From Lentisphaera araneosa HTCC2155 (GTDB lineage: Bacteria; Verrucomicrobiota; Lentisphaeria; Lentisphaerales; Lentisphaeraceae): a DNA stretch of 64,000 nt. The DNA is taken from NCBI RefSeq assembly GCF_000170755.1, contig NZ_ABCK01000016.1, positions 60,767-124,766 of the forward strand. Direction: 5' to 3'. Shown piece by piece: positions 26,035 through 35,846 of the stretch. Below the pieces are notes generated by a model. That model did no database searches, was not told the DNA's origin, and saw only the letters and a program-made list of their open reading frames with translations. Each line of letters begins with the position of its first letter. The stretch's first letter is position 1. Made by a program: the position numbers and the translations under genes.

Positions 26035-29000
26035 TTATTTAATAGCGCTTGGAGGCGTTAGAACTTGATCGCGGAAGGAGGAAGAAGGGTATTTTTGTAA
26101 GAATTCAGTTCTTAACTGTTTAATATCTTCTCCGAGCAAAGCTTTACACATGGTAAGGTAAAAAGTTGCATTTTCCATAACTTCTTTCGCTTCAGTTTCT
26201 TCAACGGTATTAGGGAATTGACTGATATAGACTAAGTAGCACTGAGTCTTACCTTTTCTAACAAAGTTTTCCTGTTTAGCACCAAAGCCGACTTTGCCAC
26301 TTAGTGTTCTCACTTTAGCATGTTGTAAAGGAGTGCCATAGGTCTTAACTAAGTTTTCAAGATCAGAGATGATCTTATCAGCCTCTGTATATTTGCCTTT
26401 TTCAATCATGATCTCAACATCTAGGAATGATATCTCTAAACTGTAAGGTGAGTTAGGAGCTTCATTTTTGATGATATCAAATAGTTTTCCTGCTTCAAGT
26501 TTTTCGCCTATTAAGAAGTGTGCACGTCCAGCATAAAATGCGTAACGGTGTTTTGCACTTTGTTCACTTGATTGAGTAATGATCTTGTTTGAGGCTTTGA
26601 TGACTATCTGAGTAGCTTTCTCAAAATCATTTTGATTGAGCTTTCGTTTGTCAGGTTTTGATGGGTAGAGGAATTTAGACACTAAGTATTGAAGTGTGCC
26701 TACGGACATTTTTTCATAGTCCAATTTAGCTGCTTCTTTAGCTGCAGCTCCAATGTCCTTGTTGTTGATGTAGGAGATAACGAGGCGCATCTGAATTTGT
26801 TCTAACACAGGGCTATCTGGGAAACGTTCAGAAATTTCACTGAAGATCTTCTGTGACTCACGATCCATTTTAGCATCTTGGTAAATGCCACCGACTTTTG
26901 CGAGGATCGTTGCAATTTTGCTGTTAGTTTTATTGCGTTTCGTCCAATCAAGGTAGCTGTCTGCAACTTTAGATGACATTTTTTGGAGTTTTTCGAGCTG
27001 CTGTTTATGTGTCGTTTGGAGTGACTTGTCATCAGGGGAAGCTTTGAGTTTCTTGTCGGACTCATTAAAAGCTGTTTTGACTTCTTTGATTTTATTGTAG
27101 TCAATATCTATTTTCCAGATGTCTAAGCCAGCATTAAAATCATTTAGATTTTTTTGTTGCTTATCACTCGCATCACTGAAGTCATTTTTAGCGATGTAGT
27201 TTTTGTAGGTTTCAACAGCGTTAAGCATGCCGTTGGCGCCTTCAATTTGGTCGAGTTTTAGCAAGTTGTAAGCTATGTGATAAAAAGCTTCAGCTCTTTT
27301 ATATTTCCCCTTAGTATCAATACCACTTTCACGTTTGAGGAATTCTTGATACGATTCAAGGGCAATTTGGTGCTCTTGTGCGATTTCCGCAATTTGGCCC
27401 TTAAGTGAGTAAGCCAAAGTTAATTGAGTTGTGTTAGGGAATTTTTTGATGTAAGCCTCAATGAGGGCTAAAGTTTCTTTAGCTTTGGCTTTGCCTGCAC
27501 TTCTTGATTTTCCGTAAGTACTGAAAGCGAGTTTGACTTCATCAACTAGGTCAAGTAGAGCATCGTTTGGGTTGTTTGGATCCGATAGCTTGATCTTAGA
27601 TAAGATTTCGTAAGCTGATTTCTTGCTAGGGTCATCTGCAAGTTCCTTGACGCGAGTTTTGTAGAAGCTTTTTCTCCAGCCAGTTGCTTTGTCTAGATAA
27701 GCAGCTCTTAAAGCGGCGTTGCTCGAGAATTCATTTTTAAGGATTTTGTAATACTCTTCCGCTTTTTCGAAGTTATCGATTTGAGTAGCCGCATAGAAAC
27801 TTAGCCAAAGAACTTCGCCTTTGTCATTCATATTCTTTACAGACTTAATATACTCATCAGCTAGTGTGATAGCTTTATCGTAATCTTTTTTAGAGTAATT
27901 AGCCATGAAAATAAGCTTTTTGTCTGTAGGGAGAGCTTTTTTGCTTTTTGTTCCACCAACTTTTGCGTAAAGCTTCCAAACATCATCATACTCAAATAAA
28001 GTTTTGATTGCCCCGCGTGATTGTGGGTAGCGCATAACGAGGAGGTACATATTTACAGCGGCATTTTGAGTGCCTTTGTCTACTAGTGAAGTTTGAGCTT
28101 TGGCATTATCCCCAGCTTTTGCAGAGCGTTGAGCAACGGCCCAGTAGATGCAGGCTTTTGAATAAAGGAAGTTAGACATGATTGAAGTACTAACTATTTC
28201 AGGCTTGCCTTCTCTTTTAGCCGTAGCTTTTACAGCAGCATCAATATCAGCAAATCTTTTGTAGTAATGTGCAAGCCATGGTAGGGCTTCTTGTTCTTCT
28301 CCAAGTAGGGCCATGCCACGAGCAGCTTCACTTACGCACAGCAGAAACCATGGGTCGATCTGGTCATTTGATTGTTCAAATTCAAGTTCTTTAATGAGTT
28401 TGATTTGGGACTTAATGTCAGCTGTATTTATTGTGCCAGGCTTTCTTTTTGTGAAAATCTCAAGAGCTTCATCCATTACAGCTACGGTTTGAGCGTAGAG
28501 GGCTTCTGAAGGAGATTGATCAGGCGGTGCAATTGGCGGGAAGCCTTTGCTTTTCCACCAGGCTTCAAAAGCTTTCGATTTGTTTTTGTCACTCTTAGTG
28601 AGTTCAAGATTGTAGGAGTATGCGGCGCCTTGGAGTGTTTCAAAGTAGGGATTTTCTTTACTGAGGCTTTCTTTGAATTTTGATTCAAAGAATAATTTGC
28701 CTGCAATAGCTAAGCTTTTTCGATCGTTGGCTTCTTGTGCCTTTTCGATAAAGAAGTATAAAACACCTTCTGACTGAGGGCTGTTCATACCAAAGTCAGT
28801 AAGGACTTTTCTCGCTGTCGTGTTGCGTTTTTTTGAGAAAGCAAGCATGATGTCAATCTTTGCGAGAGCATCTTTTTGGCTCTTGTAGGTCGCTTTAGCG
28901 AGCTTGATTTGAAAAGTTAATTCTTTTGTGAAGTCAAATTTGTCAGAATTGTCAATGTAAGCTTTGATGAGCTTCATATCGGCATCTAATTCAGTTTGGC

Positions 29001-29076
29001 TTTCCGCATGCAGTTCAGGACTTAGTGAAGCAAGGGCTGCAGTGGAAGATAGTCCAGTAAATATAAGTTTTTTCAT
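26035..29076 (-). CDS. Large exported TPR-repeat protein
   Basis: A 1013-residue protein with a signal peptide ending near residue 24. The rest is almost wholly alpha-helical with many degenerate TPR-type pairs, for example ALRAAYLDKATGW, LTLAYSLKGQIAEIAQEHQ and YEKMSVGTLQYLVSKF. Repeats of this kind in the periplasm usually organise protein complexes. Its position between pilC-like and ExbB genes suggests it links the two machines or an outer-membrane partner. No enzymatic motif was seen. Confidence 0.7.
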   Translation of the reverse strand: MKKLIFTGLSSTAALASLSPELHAESQTELDADMKLIKAYIDNSDKFDFTKELTFQIKLAKATYKSQKDALAKIDIMLAFSKKRNTTARKVLTDFGMNSPQSEGVLYFFIEKAQEANDRKSLAIAGKLFFESKFKESLSKENPYFETLQGAAYSYNLELTKSDKNKSKAFEAWWKSKGFPPIAPPDQSPSEALYAQTVAVMDEALEIFTKRKPGTINTADIKSQIKLIKELEFEQSNDQIDPWFLLCVSEAARGMALLGEEQEALPWLAHYYKRFADIDAAVKATAKREGKPEIVSTSIMSNFLYSKACIYWAVAQRSAKAGDNAKAQTSLVDKGTQNAAVNMYLLVMRYPQSRGAIKTLFEYDDVWKLYAKVGGTKSKKALPTDKKLIFMANYSKKDYDKAITLADEYIKSVKNMNDKGEVLWLSFYAATQIDNFEKAEEYYKILKNEFSSNAALRAAYLDKATGWRKSFYKTRVKELADDPSKKSAYEILSKIKLSDPNNPNDALLDLVDEVKLAFSTYGKSRSAGKAKAKETLALIEAYIKKFPNTTQLTLAYSLKGQIAEIAQEHQIALESYQEFLKRESGIDTKGKYKRAEAFYHIAYNLLKLDQIEGANGMLNAVETYKNYIAKNDFSDASDKQQKNLNDFNAGLDIWKIDIDYNKIKEVKTAFNESDKKLKASPDDKSLQTTHKQQLEKLQKMSSKVADSYLDWTKRNKTNSKIATILAKVGGIYQDAKMDRESQKIFSEISERFPDSPVLEQIQMRLVISYINNKDIGAAAKEAAKLDYEKMSVGTLQYLVSKFLYPSKPDKRKLNQNDFEKATQIVIKASNKIITQSSEQSAKHRYAFYAGRAHFLIGEKLEAGKLFDIIKNEAPNSPYSLEISFLDVEIMIEKGKYTEADKIISDLENLVKTYGTPLQHAKVRTLSGKVGFGAKQENFVRKGKTQCYLVYISQFPNTVEETEAKEVMENATFYLTMCKALLGEDIKQLRTEFLQKYPSSSFRDQVLTPPSAIK
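27379..27391. repeat. TGCGNNNTCCGCA dispersed motif
   Basis: TGCGATTTCCGCA in the large TPR gene, encoding A-E-I-A. The same 13-mer occurs, inverted, at 9023 in uxaB. Confidence 0.7.
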
Positions 29077-29111
29077 TTATTTATAATATTTCTTTAGTTA
29101 ATAAAATTTTA

Positions 29112-30356
29112 CTACATTGTCTGCATGAGTTTAATCATGGGCATGAACATGGCAATAACTATGCCACCAACGACGACGGCTAGGAAAACGATCATTATAG
29201 GTTCAATAAGTGAGGTGAGGCCGTCTACGGCAACATCAACTTCTTCTTCGTAAATATCTGCTACACGAAGCATCATCTCAGGCATTGCACCTGTTTCTTC
29301 GCCAACTTCTACCATCGAAATCATCATTAGAGGGAATATGCCAGATTGATCAAGAGGTTTACTTACACTTTCACCTTCTTTAACAGAGTCAGCAACGCTT
29401 TGGACTGCTTTAGCTACAACGGCGTTACTAGTTGTGTTCCTTACAATTTCTAAGGCGTTTAAGATGGCTACACCTGAGCCTAAAAGAGTCGAAAGGACTC
29501 GACAGAATTGGGCTGTGTTTACTTTTGTGACCATGCCACCGAGGGGGGGCATTTTGAGGAGGACCATGTCAATGGCGTAGGAGCCGCCTTTCGTTGATTT
29601 AAATGCTTTGAAGGCAAATACAGCACCTACAATAGTACCAAGAGGGATGTACCACATGGTGTTGATGAAGGTGGAGAGTTGAACTACGAACTCAGTTAAT
29701 CCTGGGAGAGGTTCACCAGCAAGGAGGTCGTCGAAGATTTCTTTAAACTTAGGGACAATGAATGTCATGAGACCCCAAGTAATACATACGGCAATGAAAA
29801 GTACTGAACAAGGATACATGAGTGCACCCTTAACTTTTCGCTTGAGTTTTTCTGATTTCTCCATGAATTCCGCAAGGCGGTTAAGTACGGCTTCCATGGC
29901 ACCAGATGCTTCACCAGCACGGATCATGTTTACGTAGAGCTTGTTAAATGATTTAGGTTGAGAGGCAAGAGCATCGGAGAAGCCGTTGCCACCTTCGATT
30001 GAGTCGGCGATTTGAGTCAATATTTGCCTGAGTATAACGTCTTTTTTCGCTTGTTTTGCGAGGGTTCGTATGGCGCGGACCATTGGGAGCCCCGCACCAA
30101 GGAGTGTAGCTAGCTGTCTCGTAAAAACAGTTAGATTTTTTGAGGTCATTTTTGGTGTGCCAAGTGTGATGGCACCCATGCCTCCGCCAGCGCCTTTTTT
30201 CTTTTTCTTTTTAGCAGCAGACTCTTGAGTTATCGATGTGGGAATCATGCTTTGCTGCTTTAGTTGAGCGCTTGCATCAGCCTCACTTTCAGCTTCGATT
30301 ATACCTTTATGCTCTTTGCCAGTAGCATCCATTGCTACATATTTAAACTTAGCCAT
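29112..30356 (-). CDS. Type II secretion F / PilC-like inner-membrane platform protein
   Basis: A 414-residue protein with the short N-terminal segment FKYVAMDATGKEHKGIIEAES followed by two T2SSF domains (about 80-205 and 285-405) and three membrane helices. The typical FTRQLATLLGAGLPMVRAI and FCRVLSTLLGSGVAILNAL repeats start each half. GspF/PilC proteins are the platform on which pilus or pseudopilus assembly ATPases act. It follows pilT by 9 bp. No pilB, pilM-Q or pilin gene is in the window. Confidence 0.9.
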   Translation of the reverse strand: MAKFKYVAMDATGKEHKGIIEAESEADASAQLKQQSMIPTSITQESAAKKKKKKGAGGGMGAITLGTPKMTSKNLTVFTRQLATLLGAGLPMVRAIRTLAKQAKKDVILRQILTQIADSIEGGNGFSDALASQPKSFNKLYVNMIRAGEASGAMEAVLNRLAEFMEKSEKLKRKVKGALMYPCSVLFIAVCITWGLMTFIVPKFKEIFDDLLAGEPLPGLTEFVVQLSTFINTMWYIPLGTIVGAVFAFKAFKSTKGGSYAIDMVLLKMPPLGGMVTKVNTAQFCRVLSTLLGSGVAILNALEIVRNTTSNAVVAKAVQSVADSVKEGESVSKPLDQSGIFPLMMISMVEVGEETGAMPEMMLRVADIYEEEVDVAVDGLTSLIEPIMIVFLAVVVGGIVIAMFMPMIKLMQTM

Positions 30357-30365
30357 GTCTACTCC

Positions 30366-31421
30366 TTAAACGTTGAGGTTGTTGTTGATTGCTTGTACAT
30401 CTTTACACTTAGTGATCATGTCAGCATAAGTGATTTTCTCTTCCTCATAGAGTTGGAGGAGGTGAGCATCGAGGGTGTTCATGCCGTATTTTTGGCCAGT
30501 TTGAATCTCTGATACAACCTGGAAAGTTTTGTTATCTCGAATGAGTGCCTTGATTGAGTCGGTAGAAATCATAATTTCAAAGGCAGCAACACGTCCTCCA
30601 CCAACTTTAGGTAACAGTGCCTGAGAGATAACTGCCACTAAGCCAGCCGCTAACTGGGAGCGGACTTGTTCTTGTTGGTCGGTGGGGAAGACGTCAATAA
30701 TTCTGTCTACCGTTTCAGCTGCACCAGTAGTGTGGAGAGTTCCAAATACTAAGTGGCCTGTTTCCGCGGCAGTTACAGCGGCAGAGATTGTTTCTAGGTC
30801 TCGCATTTCACCGACAAGTATGACGTCGGGGTCTTGACGAAGTGCACGTCTGAGAGCTTCTCCAAAAGAAGGGACATCCGGGCCAATTTCTCGTTGATTT
30901 ACAATCGAAGTCTTGTGGGGGTGGTAGAATTCTATAGGGTCTTCAACAGTGAGTATGTGACAATCTCTTTCATTATTGATGACGTTGATCATTGATGCCA
31001 GAGTTGTTGATTTACCTGAACCAGTTGGGCCGGTAACGAGGATGAGTCCTCGAGGTGTGTAGAGTAAGTCTTTAATAGCTGGGGGGAGGCCGATTTGCTC
31101 TAGAGTGAGAAGTGCATTGGAGATCGTACGTAAAACCATTGCGTAAGTGTTTTTTTGTTTAAAAACAGAAACACGGAATCGAGCTTGTTCGCCAAATGCA
31201 AAGCCAAAGTCGGCGCCGCCATTTTCACTTACTGCAACACGGTTTTTATCGGACGTTATTGATTTCATCAGCCTTTCAGTATCTTCAGGTCCTAATGGTG
31301 CTGTTTCTAGTCCGTTTAATGATCCGTTAATTCGCAACATTGGCGGTACGCCAACTGTTATGTGAAGGTCACTCGCTCCCTCGTCGATAACAAGCTGCAA
31401 TAAGTCATGCATTTCTATCAT
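30366..31421 (-). CDS. pilT: Twitching-motility retraction ATPase PilT
   Basis: A 351-residue hexameric secretion-type ATPase. The Walker A motif GPTGSGKS is at 131-138, the Walker B-type motif is ILVGEMRD, and an [17 protein letters not shown] arginine/His box follows. The C-terminal SIKALIRD matches the AIRNLIRE retraction motif specific to PilT. It powers type IV pilus retraction. It is the first gene of the pilT-pilC-TPR-ExbB-ExbD operon. Confidence 0.94.
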   Translation of the reverse strand: MIEMHDLLQLVIDEGASDLHITVGVPPMLRINGSLNGLETAPLGPEDTERLMKSITSDKNRVAVSENGGADFGFAFGEQARFRVSVFKQKNTYAMVLRTISNALLTLEQIGLPPAIKDLLYTPRGLILVTGPTGSGKSTTLASMINVINNERDCHILTVEDPIEFYHPHKTSIVNQREIGPDVPSFGEALRRALRQDPDVILVGEMRDLETISAAVTAAETGHLVFGTLHTTGAAETVDRIIDVFPTDQQEQVRSQLAAGLVAVISQALLPKVGGGRVAAFEIMISTDSIKALIRDNKTFQVVSEIQTGQKYGMNTLDAHLLQLYEEEKITYADMITKCKDVQAINNNLNV

Positions 31422-31608
31422 AGATAAATTCCCAATTCTGTTTCGATAAGCTAATAAATTAACTGTATCCAGTTAAAAATCACCGCTCGGGCCTTTAATT
31501 TGACGCTTAAAGGCAAAAAAATTAAAAGAAAATCTACTAATTTTGAGTGTATTGTATGAATTGGGTTATTTTTAAGCCAGAAAAATAATCGTTCAAGGAG
31601 TCGTTTTT

Positions 31609-32427
31609 GTGATAAATAAACTTAATACATGCCTTACTATTGCGGGAGCGGATAGTGGTGGTGAAGCTGGTGTTCAGGCGGATTTACAAGTGTTTAATTA
31701 TTTCAATTGTCATGCCTTATCAGTCCTGTCAGCGACTACGGCTCAGAGTTACTCGCGAGTTTTATCAGTGAACCCAGTGGGTATTACGGCCTTTGAGGAT
31801 CAATTGGAGGTGGTGTTCTCTGATTTTCAGCCAGCTTGTATCAAAACGGGGATGTTGGTGGACGGAGAGTATATCAATGTTTTTTTGGAGAGAAAGCCTT
31901 CAAGTGCACAATTGGTGGTTGATCCCTTGATGATGTCGACCTCTGGGACCGAATTGTTAGAGAAGAGTGCTTGGGGAGTGATGAGGGATTTATTAATACC
32001 TTCGGCTAATATGGTGACGCCTAATTTTCCTGAGCTTCGATTTTTGCTAGGTATCGATGAAGTGATGTGTGGAGAAGAAATGGTGCAGAGGTATTTCGAT
32101 CTGGTTCAAGTTCCAGTGTATTTAAAGGGTGGGCATAATGCAGAGGCTCCATCAATAGACTTTTTTATCGATGAGAGTGGTTTGTGGTCCTTGAAGACTG
32201 ATGAACTTGAGATCAAAGCGAGTCATGGTACGGGTTGTCGAGTTAGCTCTGCTTTAACGGCGGGTTTGAGCAATGGTTTGAGTGGGCTTCAGGCTGCCAT
32301 AAACACAAAAAAGTATTTACATCAATCTTTGAAGAGCTATAAAGCTCTCTCAGATGGCCAGTATGTGATGGCGCCATTCAGTAGTAGCTTAGATCAAGTT
32401 AATGTTGAAATTGAGAAGTTAGTTTAG
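31609..32427 (+). CDS. thiD: Hydroxymethylpyrimidine/phosphomethylpyrimidine kinase
   Basis: A 272-residue ribokinase-fold protein starting at GTG with AAGGAG eight bases upstream. TIAGADSGGEAGVQADL is the ThiD substrate loop, VVDPLMMSTSG and NMVTPNFPEL are core blocks, and SHGTGCRVSSALTAGLSNG is the anion hole. It phosphorylates HMP and HMP-P in thiamine synthesis. No THI-box riboswitch is visible in the 187 bp upstream. Confidence 0.92.
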   Translation: MINKLNTCLTIAGADSGGEAGVQADLQVFNYFNCHALSVLSATTAQSYSRVLSVNPVGITAFEDQLEVVFSDFQPACIKTGMLVDGEYINVFLERKPSSAQLVVDPLMMSTSGTELLEKSAWGVMRDLLIPSANMVTPNFPELRFLLGIDEVMCGEEMVQRYFDLVQVPVYLKGGHNAEAPSIDFFIDESGLWSLKTDELEIKASHGTGCRVSSALTAGLSNGLSGLQAAINTKKYLHQSLKSYKALSDGQYVMAPFSSSLDQVNVEIEKLV

Positions 32428-33161
32428 TTTTTGACTCTCCACGACGGGCCTTCTTTGGAGATGATGAGGCCTTTTAATTCAGTTTTTTCATTGCTCGTGA
32501 AATTGAATTGACCTTCTTTTTGATTGCCTTGTTTCATAACGATGCCATCTTCATCAAACGCAAAATAAAGTTCTTTATTGTGTAAATTATTAGGTAAATC
32601 TAAAGAAAACTTATTTCCCTTAATGTCTTTGTTAGTGATAGCGACAGTTCTAGGGAGCAAATCCATAGCTTTTGATAATAAAGGATGAATTTGCATAGTT
32701 TCTATCATGTTTTTTGAGTTGACCTCAATGGTACTTGATACTTTTACTGATTGCATGATGCAGCTCTCTTTGCAGACGAGGAAATCTATGTCTGCTTTGA
32801 TGTCTATCTTTCCGTCTTTAGTGCCCGGTTTCACAAGTAAATCTGCAATGAATAAAACTTCACCATCATAGATGTTATTAAGGATTCCAGCATTTGTATA
32901 GGCTTTTGGAGTTGGCCAGTGGATTTTCTTTATATCGTAATTGTCGCCATGCCAAGTGAAGCTTGGCGCTAAGCCGCTTTCACCAGGGTTTTTCCAGTAA
33001 ATGTGCCAGCCTTTTTTTACAGTTGTTTTTATGATGATTTGTCGTACTTGTCCAGGAGCCGCGTAGCTGCGGGGGAGAATGATTTTAGCATCAACAAGCT
33101 TTTCTGCATAGGCAGAAAAGCTTGTTACTAAAAGTAATAATAGAGAAGGTATTAAACGCAT
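32424..33161 (-). CDS. Stand-alone DsbD-alpha/ScsB N-terminal-like domain
   Basis: A 245-residue exported protein with a signal peptide to about residue 19. It then matches the N-terminal periplasmic domain of DsbD/ScsB: WHIYWKNPGESGLAPSFTW, then a VCKESCIMQ redox cysteine pair, near 120. The membrane (beta) and C-terminal thioredoxin (gamma) domains of DsbD are absent. A separate thioredoxin-like protein is encoded directly upstream, 1 bp away. Together they may form a split periplasmic thiol-reductant pair; their electron donor is not in the window. Its end overlaps that of thiD by 4 bp. Confidence 0.75.
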   Translation of the reverse strand: MRLIPSLLLLLVTSFSAYAEKLVDAKIILPRSYAAPGQVRQIIIKTTVKKGWHIYWKNPGESGLAPSFTWHGDNYDIKKIHWPTPKAYTNAGILNNIYDGEVLFIADLLVKPGTKDGKIDIKADIDFLVCKESCIMQSVKVSSTIEVNSKNMIETMQIHPLLSKAMDLLPRTVAITNKDIKGNKFSLDLPNNLHNKELYFAFDEDGIVMKQGNQKEGQFNFTSNEKTELKGLIISKEGPSWRVKN

Positions 33162-33162
33162 G

Positions 33163-33750
33163 TTACTTTACGTATTTAATACCACAGCCGTAGGCTTTAG
33201 TTTTGGTGGTGGAAACGGGCTTGCCGGCTAATAGCTCATTGAGGGCGTTTTTTACGTAAGGTTCAGCAGAAGCGATGTCACCTGCTTTAGTGCTTTTTTT
33301 ACTATCGATTCCTCCTTGATAAACAAGTGAGCCCGATTTATCAATAATGAAAATATGAGGTGTGACTTTTGCTCCGTAGGCTTTGCCGACAACGCCACTA
33401 TCATCAATTAAGTAAGCGCTAGGTTGTGCACCATTTTTTGCATGGAGTTTAGTTAGCTCACTGGCGGAAAAGTTGCCTTGTTTACCTTCTGCAGATGAGC
33501 AGACAGATAACCAAATAACACCTTTATCTTTGTAGGCTTTTTGGAGCGAGGGGATGTTTCCGGACGCATCGTAATGTTTTTTTACGAAAGGGCATGAATA
33601 GTTCACAAATTCTAAAACGACAATTTTATCTTTATAATCAGATAAGCTATGAGTTTTTCCAGTGCTATCTTTTAGTTCGAAGCTTGGGGCATTCTTTGCA
33701 AATAGAGTAGTGCTTACTGCTATCATGATGAATAAAAATATTTTTTTCAT
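33163..33750 (-). CDS. Exported thioredoxin-like redoxin
   Basis: A 195-residue protein with a signal peptide (to about 18) and a redoxin/AhpC-TSA fold. APSFELKDSTGKTHSLSDY is followed by a peroxidatic-type cysteine in VNYSCPFVKKHYD and by KVTPHIFIID with its cis-proline. The C-terminal TKAYGCGIKY carries a further cysteine, as in the family of redoxins with this exact ending. It is probably a periplasmic peroxidase or thiol-exchange protein acting with the downstream DsbD-alpha-like protein. Confidence 0.85.
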   Translation of the reverse strand: MKKIFLFIMIAVSTTLFAKNAPSFELKDSTGKTHSLSDYKDKIVVLEFVNYSCPFVKKHYDASGNIPSLQKAYKDKGVIWLSVCSSAEGKQGNFSASELTKLHAKNGAQPSAYLIDDSGVVGKAYGAKVTPHIFIIDKSGSLVYQGGIDSKKSTKAGDIASAEPYVKNALNELLAGKPVSTTKTKAYGCGIKYVK

Positions 33751-33771
33751 GTGTTGTCTCCTATTGATTTA

Positions 33772-33801
33772 TAAAAAAAAGCGATCAAAAAATGATCGCT
33801 T
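33772..33801 (-). terminator. Intrinsic terminator after accA
   Basis: AAGCGATCA / TGATCGCTT perfect 9-bp stem with 5-nt loop; eight T follow on the minus strand. Confidence 0.88.
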
Positions 33802-33844
33802 AATTAATATGTAAAATTTGTTAATGAATCCAAATTTTTTGGAG

Positions 33845-34807
33845 TTAATTTTCTAGAAAAGATCCAATTTCCCTAAATCTATCATAGCGCTGATCAAGGA
33901 TTTCTTGTTCACTGAGCTCAGAAAGATCGTTAAGTTCTTTACTGATCATCTCGTAGAGGGCATTGCCAGCAACTTCGTGATCTTTGTGAGCACCGCCAAG
34001 AGGTTCTTTGACAATGTCATCGACAACCTTGAGTTTTAGAAGTTCGCCAGCAGAAATTTTCATTGCGGCAGCAGCTTCAGGTGCTTTGGCGCCGTCTTTC
34101 CAAATAATGCCTGCGCATCCTTCTGGGCTGATAACTGAATAATAAGCGTTTTCCATAATGAAAACTTTGTTTGCTACGCCAATGCCAAGAGCTCCGCCGG
34201 ATCCACCTTCACCAATGACTACAGAGATGATTGGTACGCGGAGTTTGAACATCTCTAAGAGGTTAACGGCGATAGCTTCGCCGACGTGACGTTCTTCTGA
34301 GGCAATACCTGGGTACGCACCAGGTGTGTCAATAATTGTGATAATTGGGCAGCCAACTTTATCTGCAAGTTGCATTAAACGTAGAGCTTTACGGTAACCT
34401 TCTGGGTGAGCCATGCCGAAGTTTCTGAGGCTTCTTTCCTTGAGGTCACGTCCTTTTTGTTGAGCAATAACCATAACTTTGCGACCATCGCGAAGTTTAG
34501 CGAATCCGCCAATAATTGCTTCGTCGTTGCCAAAGCGACGATCACCTTTGAGTTCAACAAAGTCTGATGCAAAAATATTTAAGTAATCTAAAGCGTAGGG
34601 GCGCTGAGGGTGACGAGCCACTTGAACGCGTTGCCAGGGGGTGAGCGAGCCAAAGATTTCAGTGCTTTTACTTGTGATTTGGGATTCAAGCTCGGCGATC
34701 TGTTTAGACATATCGATGTTGTTAGTTTCGCCAAATTCTTGAATTTCGCTAAGTTTTTCTTTGAGCTCAATAATAGGTTTCTCAAATTCTAGTACAAAGT
34801 TTTCCAT
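33845..34807 (-). CDS. accA: Acetyl-CoA carboxylase carboxyltransferase subunit alpha
   Basis: A 320-residue AccA, the same length as in E. coli. Signature stretches are WQRVQVARHPQRPYALDYL, RDLKERSLRNFGMAHPEGYR, PIITIIDTPGAYPGIASEER and VIGEGGSGGALGIGVAN, which holds the crotonase-type oxyanion and acyl-CoA site. With AccD it transfers the carboxyl group from biotin to acetyl-CoA to make malonyl-CoA for fatty acid synthesis. It is 2 bp downstream of the L,D-transpeptidase gene and ends at a strong terminator. Confidence 0.96.
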   Translation of the reverse strand: MENFVLEFEKPIIELKEKLSEIQEFGETNNIDMSKQIAELESQITSKSTEIFGSLTPWQRVQVARHPQRPYALDYLNIFASDFVELKGDRRFGNDEAIIGGFAKLRDGRKVMVIAQQKGRDLKERSLRNFGMAHPEGYRKALRLMQLADKVGCPIITIIDTPGAYPGIASEERHVGEAIAVNLLEMFKLRVPIISVVIGEGGSGGALGIGVANKVFIMENAYYSVISPEGCAGIIWKDGAKAPEAAAAMKISAGELLKLKVVDDIVKEPLGGAHKDHEVAGNALYEMISKELNDLSELSEQEILDQRYDRFREIGSFLEN

Positions 34808-34809
34808 GT

Positions 34810-35787
34810 TTAGTCCTCAATTGTCACTTTGATTTTGTTGTCAGGTATAAAATTAAAAAGTTCTTCAACGTCTTCGTTTCTCATGCGTATGCAACCTAGA
34901 CTAGATGCAGTGCCGATAGATTCAGGTTCACTTGTTCCGTGGATACCATAGCCTTCATTTGAGCCATCGCTAATTTTTGTGAGTCTCATCCAACGAGTTC
35001 CTAAAACATTTTCTGGGTGGCCAAAGGGGTAGCCTTTCCAGCTGGGTTCGCGTTTTTTTCCAGATATAAAAAATTCTCCAAATGGAGTTCGGTTATCTTT
35101 GCCAATTCCTATGTTGTAGAAGCGGAATAATTTCCCGTCGAGTAGAAGCTGAAGAGCGTAATGTGATTTAGAAGCTTTGATTTCCCATTGACCTCCAAAG
35201 AAGGTGAGGACTTGGTTGACGTGGATGACTGATGATTCAATAGGGATTTTGTTACTAATTTGTACTGCGCGAATGGTAGTGTTTTCTGCAGCAAAGTCCC
35301 AGAGGGATTGGCCACTTTTGACTGTGTGACTTTGTTTGCGTTTTGAAGGTACGGCATTCTTGTAGATGTAAACGTTGATTTCACTAATGAGCTGAGCTGC
35401 CTTAATCCAATCGTCTGAATAAGGTTCAGAGTGTTCCAAGGCTTCGATTAAAATATTATAGGCAGAGTCAAGCATGCCTTTATTTTTAAGTTCAGTGCCT
35501 TGTTTGAGTTTTTCGCTAAACTTAGGTGAGCTTACAACGGTCTTTTTATTAATTGTTTTTACTGCATTAGTATTTTTTGAAGAAGCAGTGGGGGTATACT
35601 TTTCTTTTTCAGTGCGAGCCTGATTAGATTCTAATGTAGGTGTTTGAGCTGGTTCTTGGCTATCATTGTCTTCCACGGGACTAGAAGGGCTACTTTTAAG
35701 CCATTCTTGGGGTAAGACTTTATAGACCCCTAAGCCAATGCCAATAAGTGCTGCCGCAACTAAAATATATTTATAATACCAGTACAT
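34810..35787 (-). CDS. L,D-transpeptidase with LysM domain
   Basis: A 325-residue envelope protein. An N-terminal membrane anchor (about 7-24) is followed by a Ser/Thr/Pro-rich linker and a helical segment. A LysM module (about 157-200, HTVKSGQSLWDFA) comes before a YkuD catalytic domain (about 210-325). The active site reads YGIHGTSEPESIG then SLGCIRM, with the catalytic His and Cys in the HX...S/T-x-G-C-[IV]-R-[ML] pattern. It forms 3-3 cross-links in peptidoglycan or attaches lipoproteins. Confidence 0.9.
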   Translation of the reverse strand: MYWYYKYILVAAALIGIGLGVYKVLPQEWLKSSPSSPVEDNDSQEPAQTPTLESNQARTEKEKYTPTASSKNTNAVKTINKKTVVSSPKFSEKLKQGTELKNKGMLDSAYNILIEALEHSEPYSDDWIKAAQLISEINVYIYKNAVPSKRKQSHTVKSGQSLWDFAAENTTIRAVQISNKIPIESSVIHVNQVLTFFGGQWEIKASKSHYALQLLLDGKLFRFYNIGIGKDNRTPFGEFFISGKKREPSWKGYPFGHPENVLGTRWMRLTKISDGSNEGYGIHGTSEPESIGTASSLGCIRMRNEDVEELFNFIPDNKIKVTIED

Positions 35788-35846
35788 AAATCTCTTGTTT
35801 TAACTTTAATCAGCAACTTAGCCCCTAGAAGCTAAGTTTAAAGTGG

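Noticed and set aside
31422..31608. Possible TPP riboswitch before thiD
   Set aside because: No CTGAGA or other THI-box core sequence could be found.
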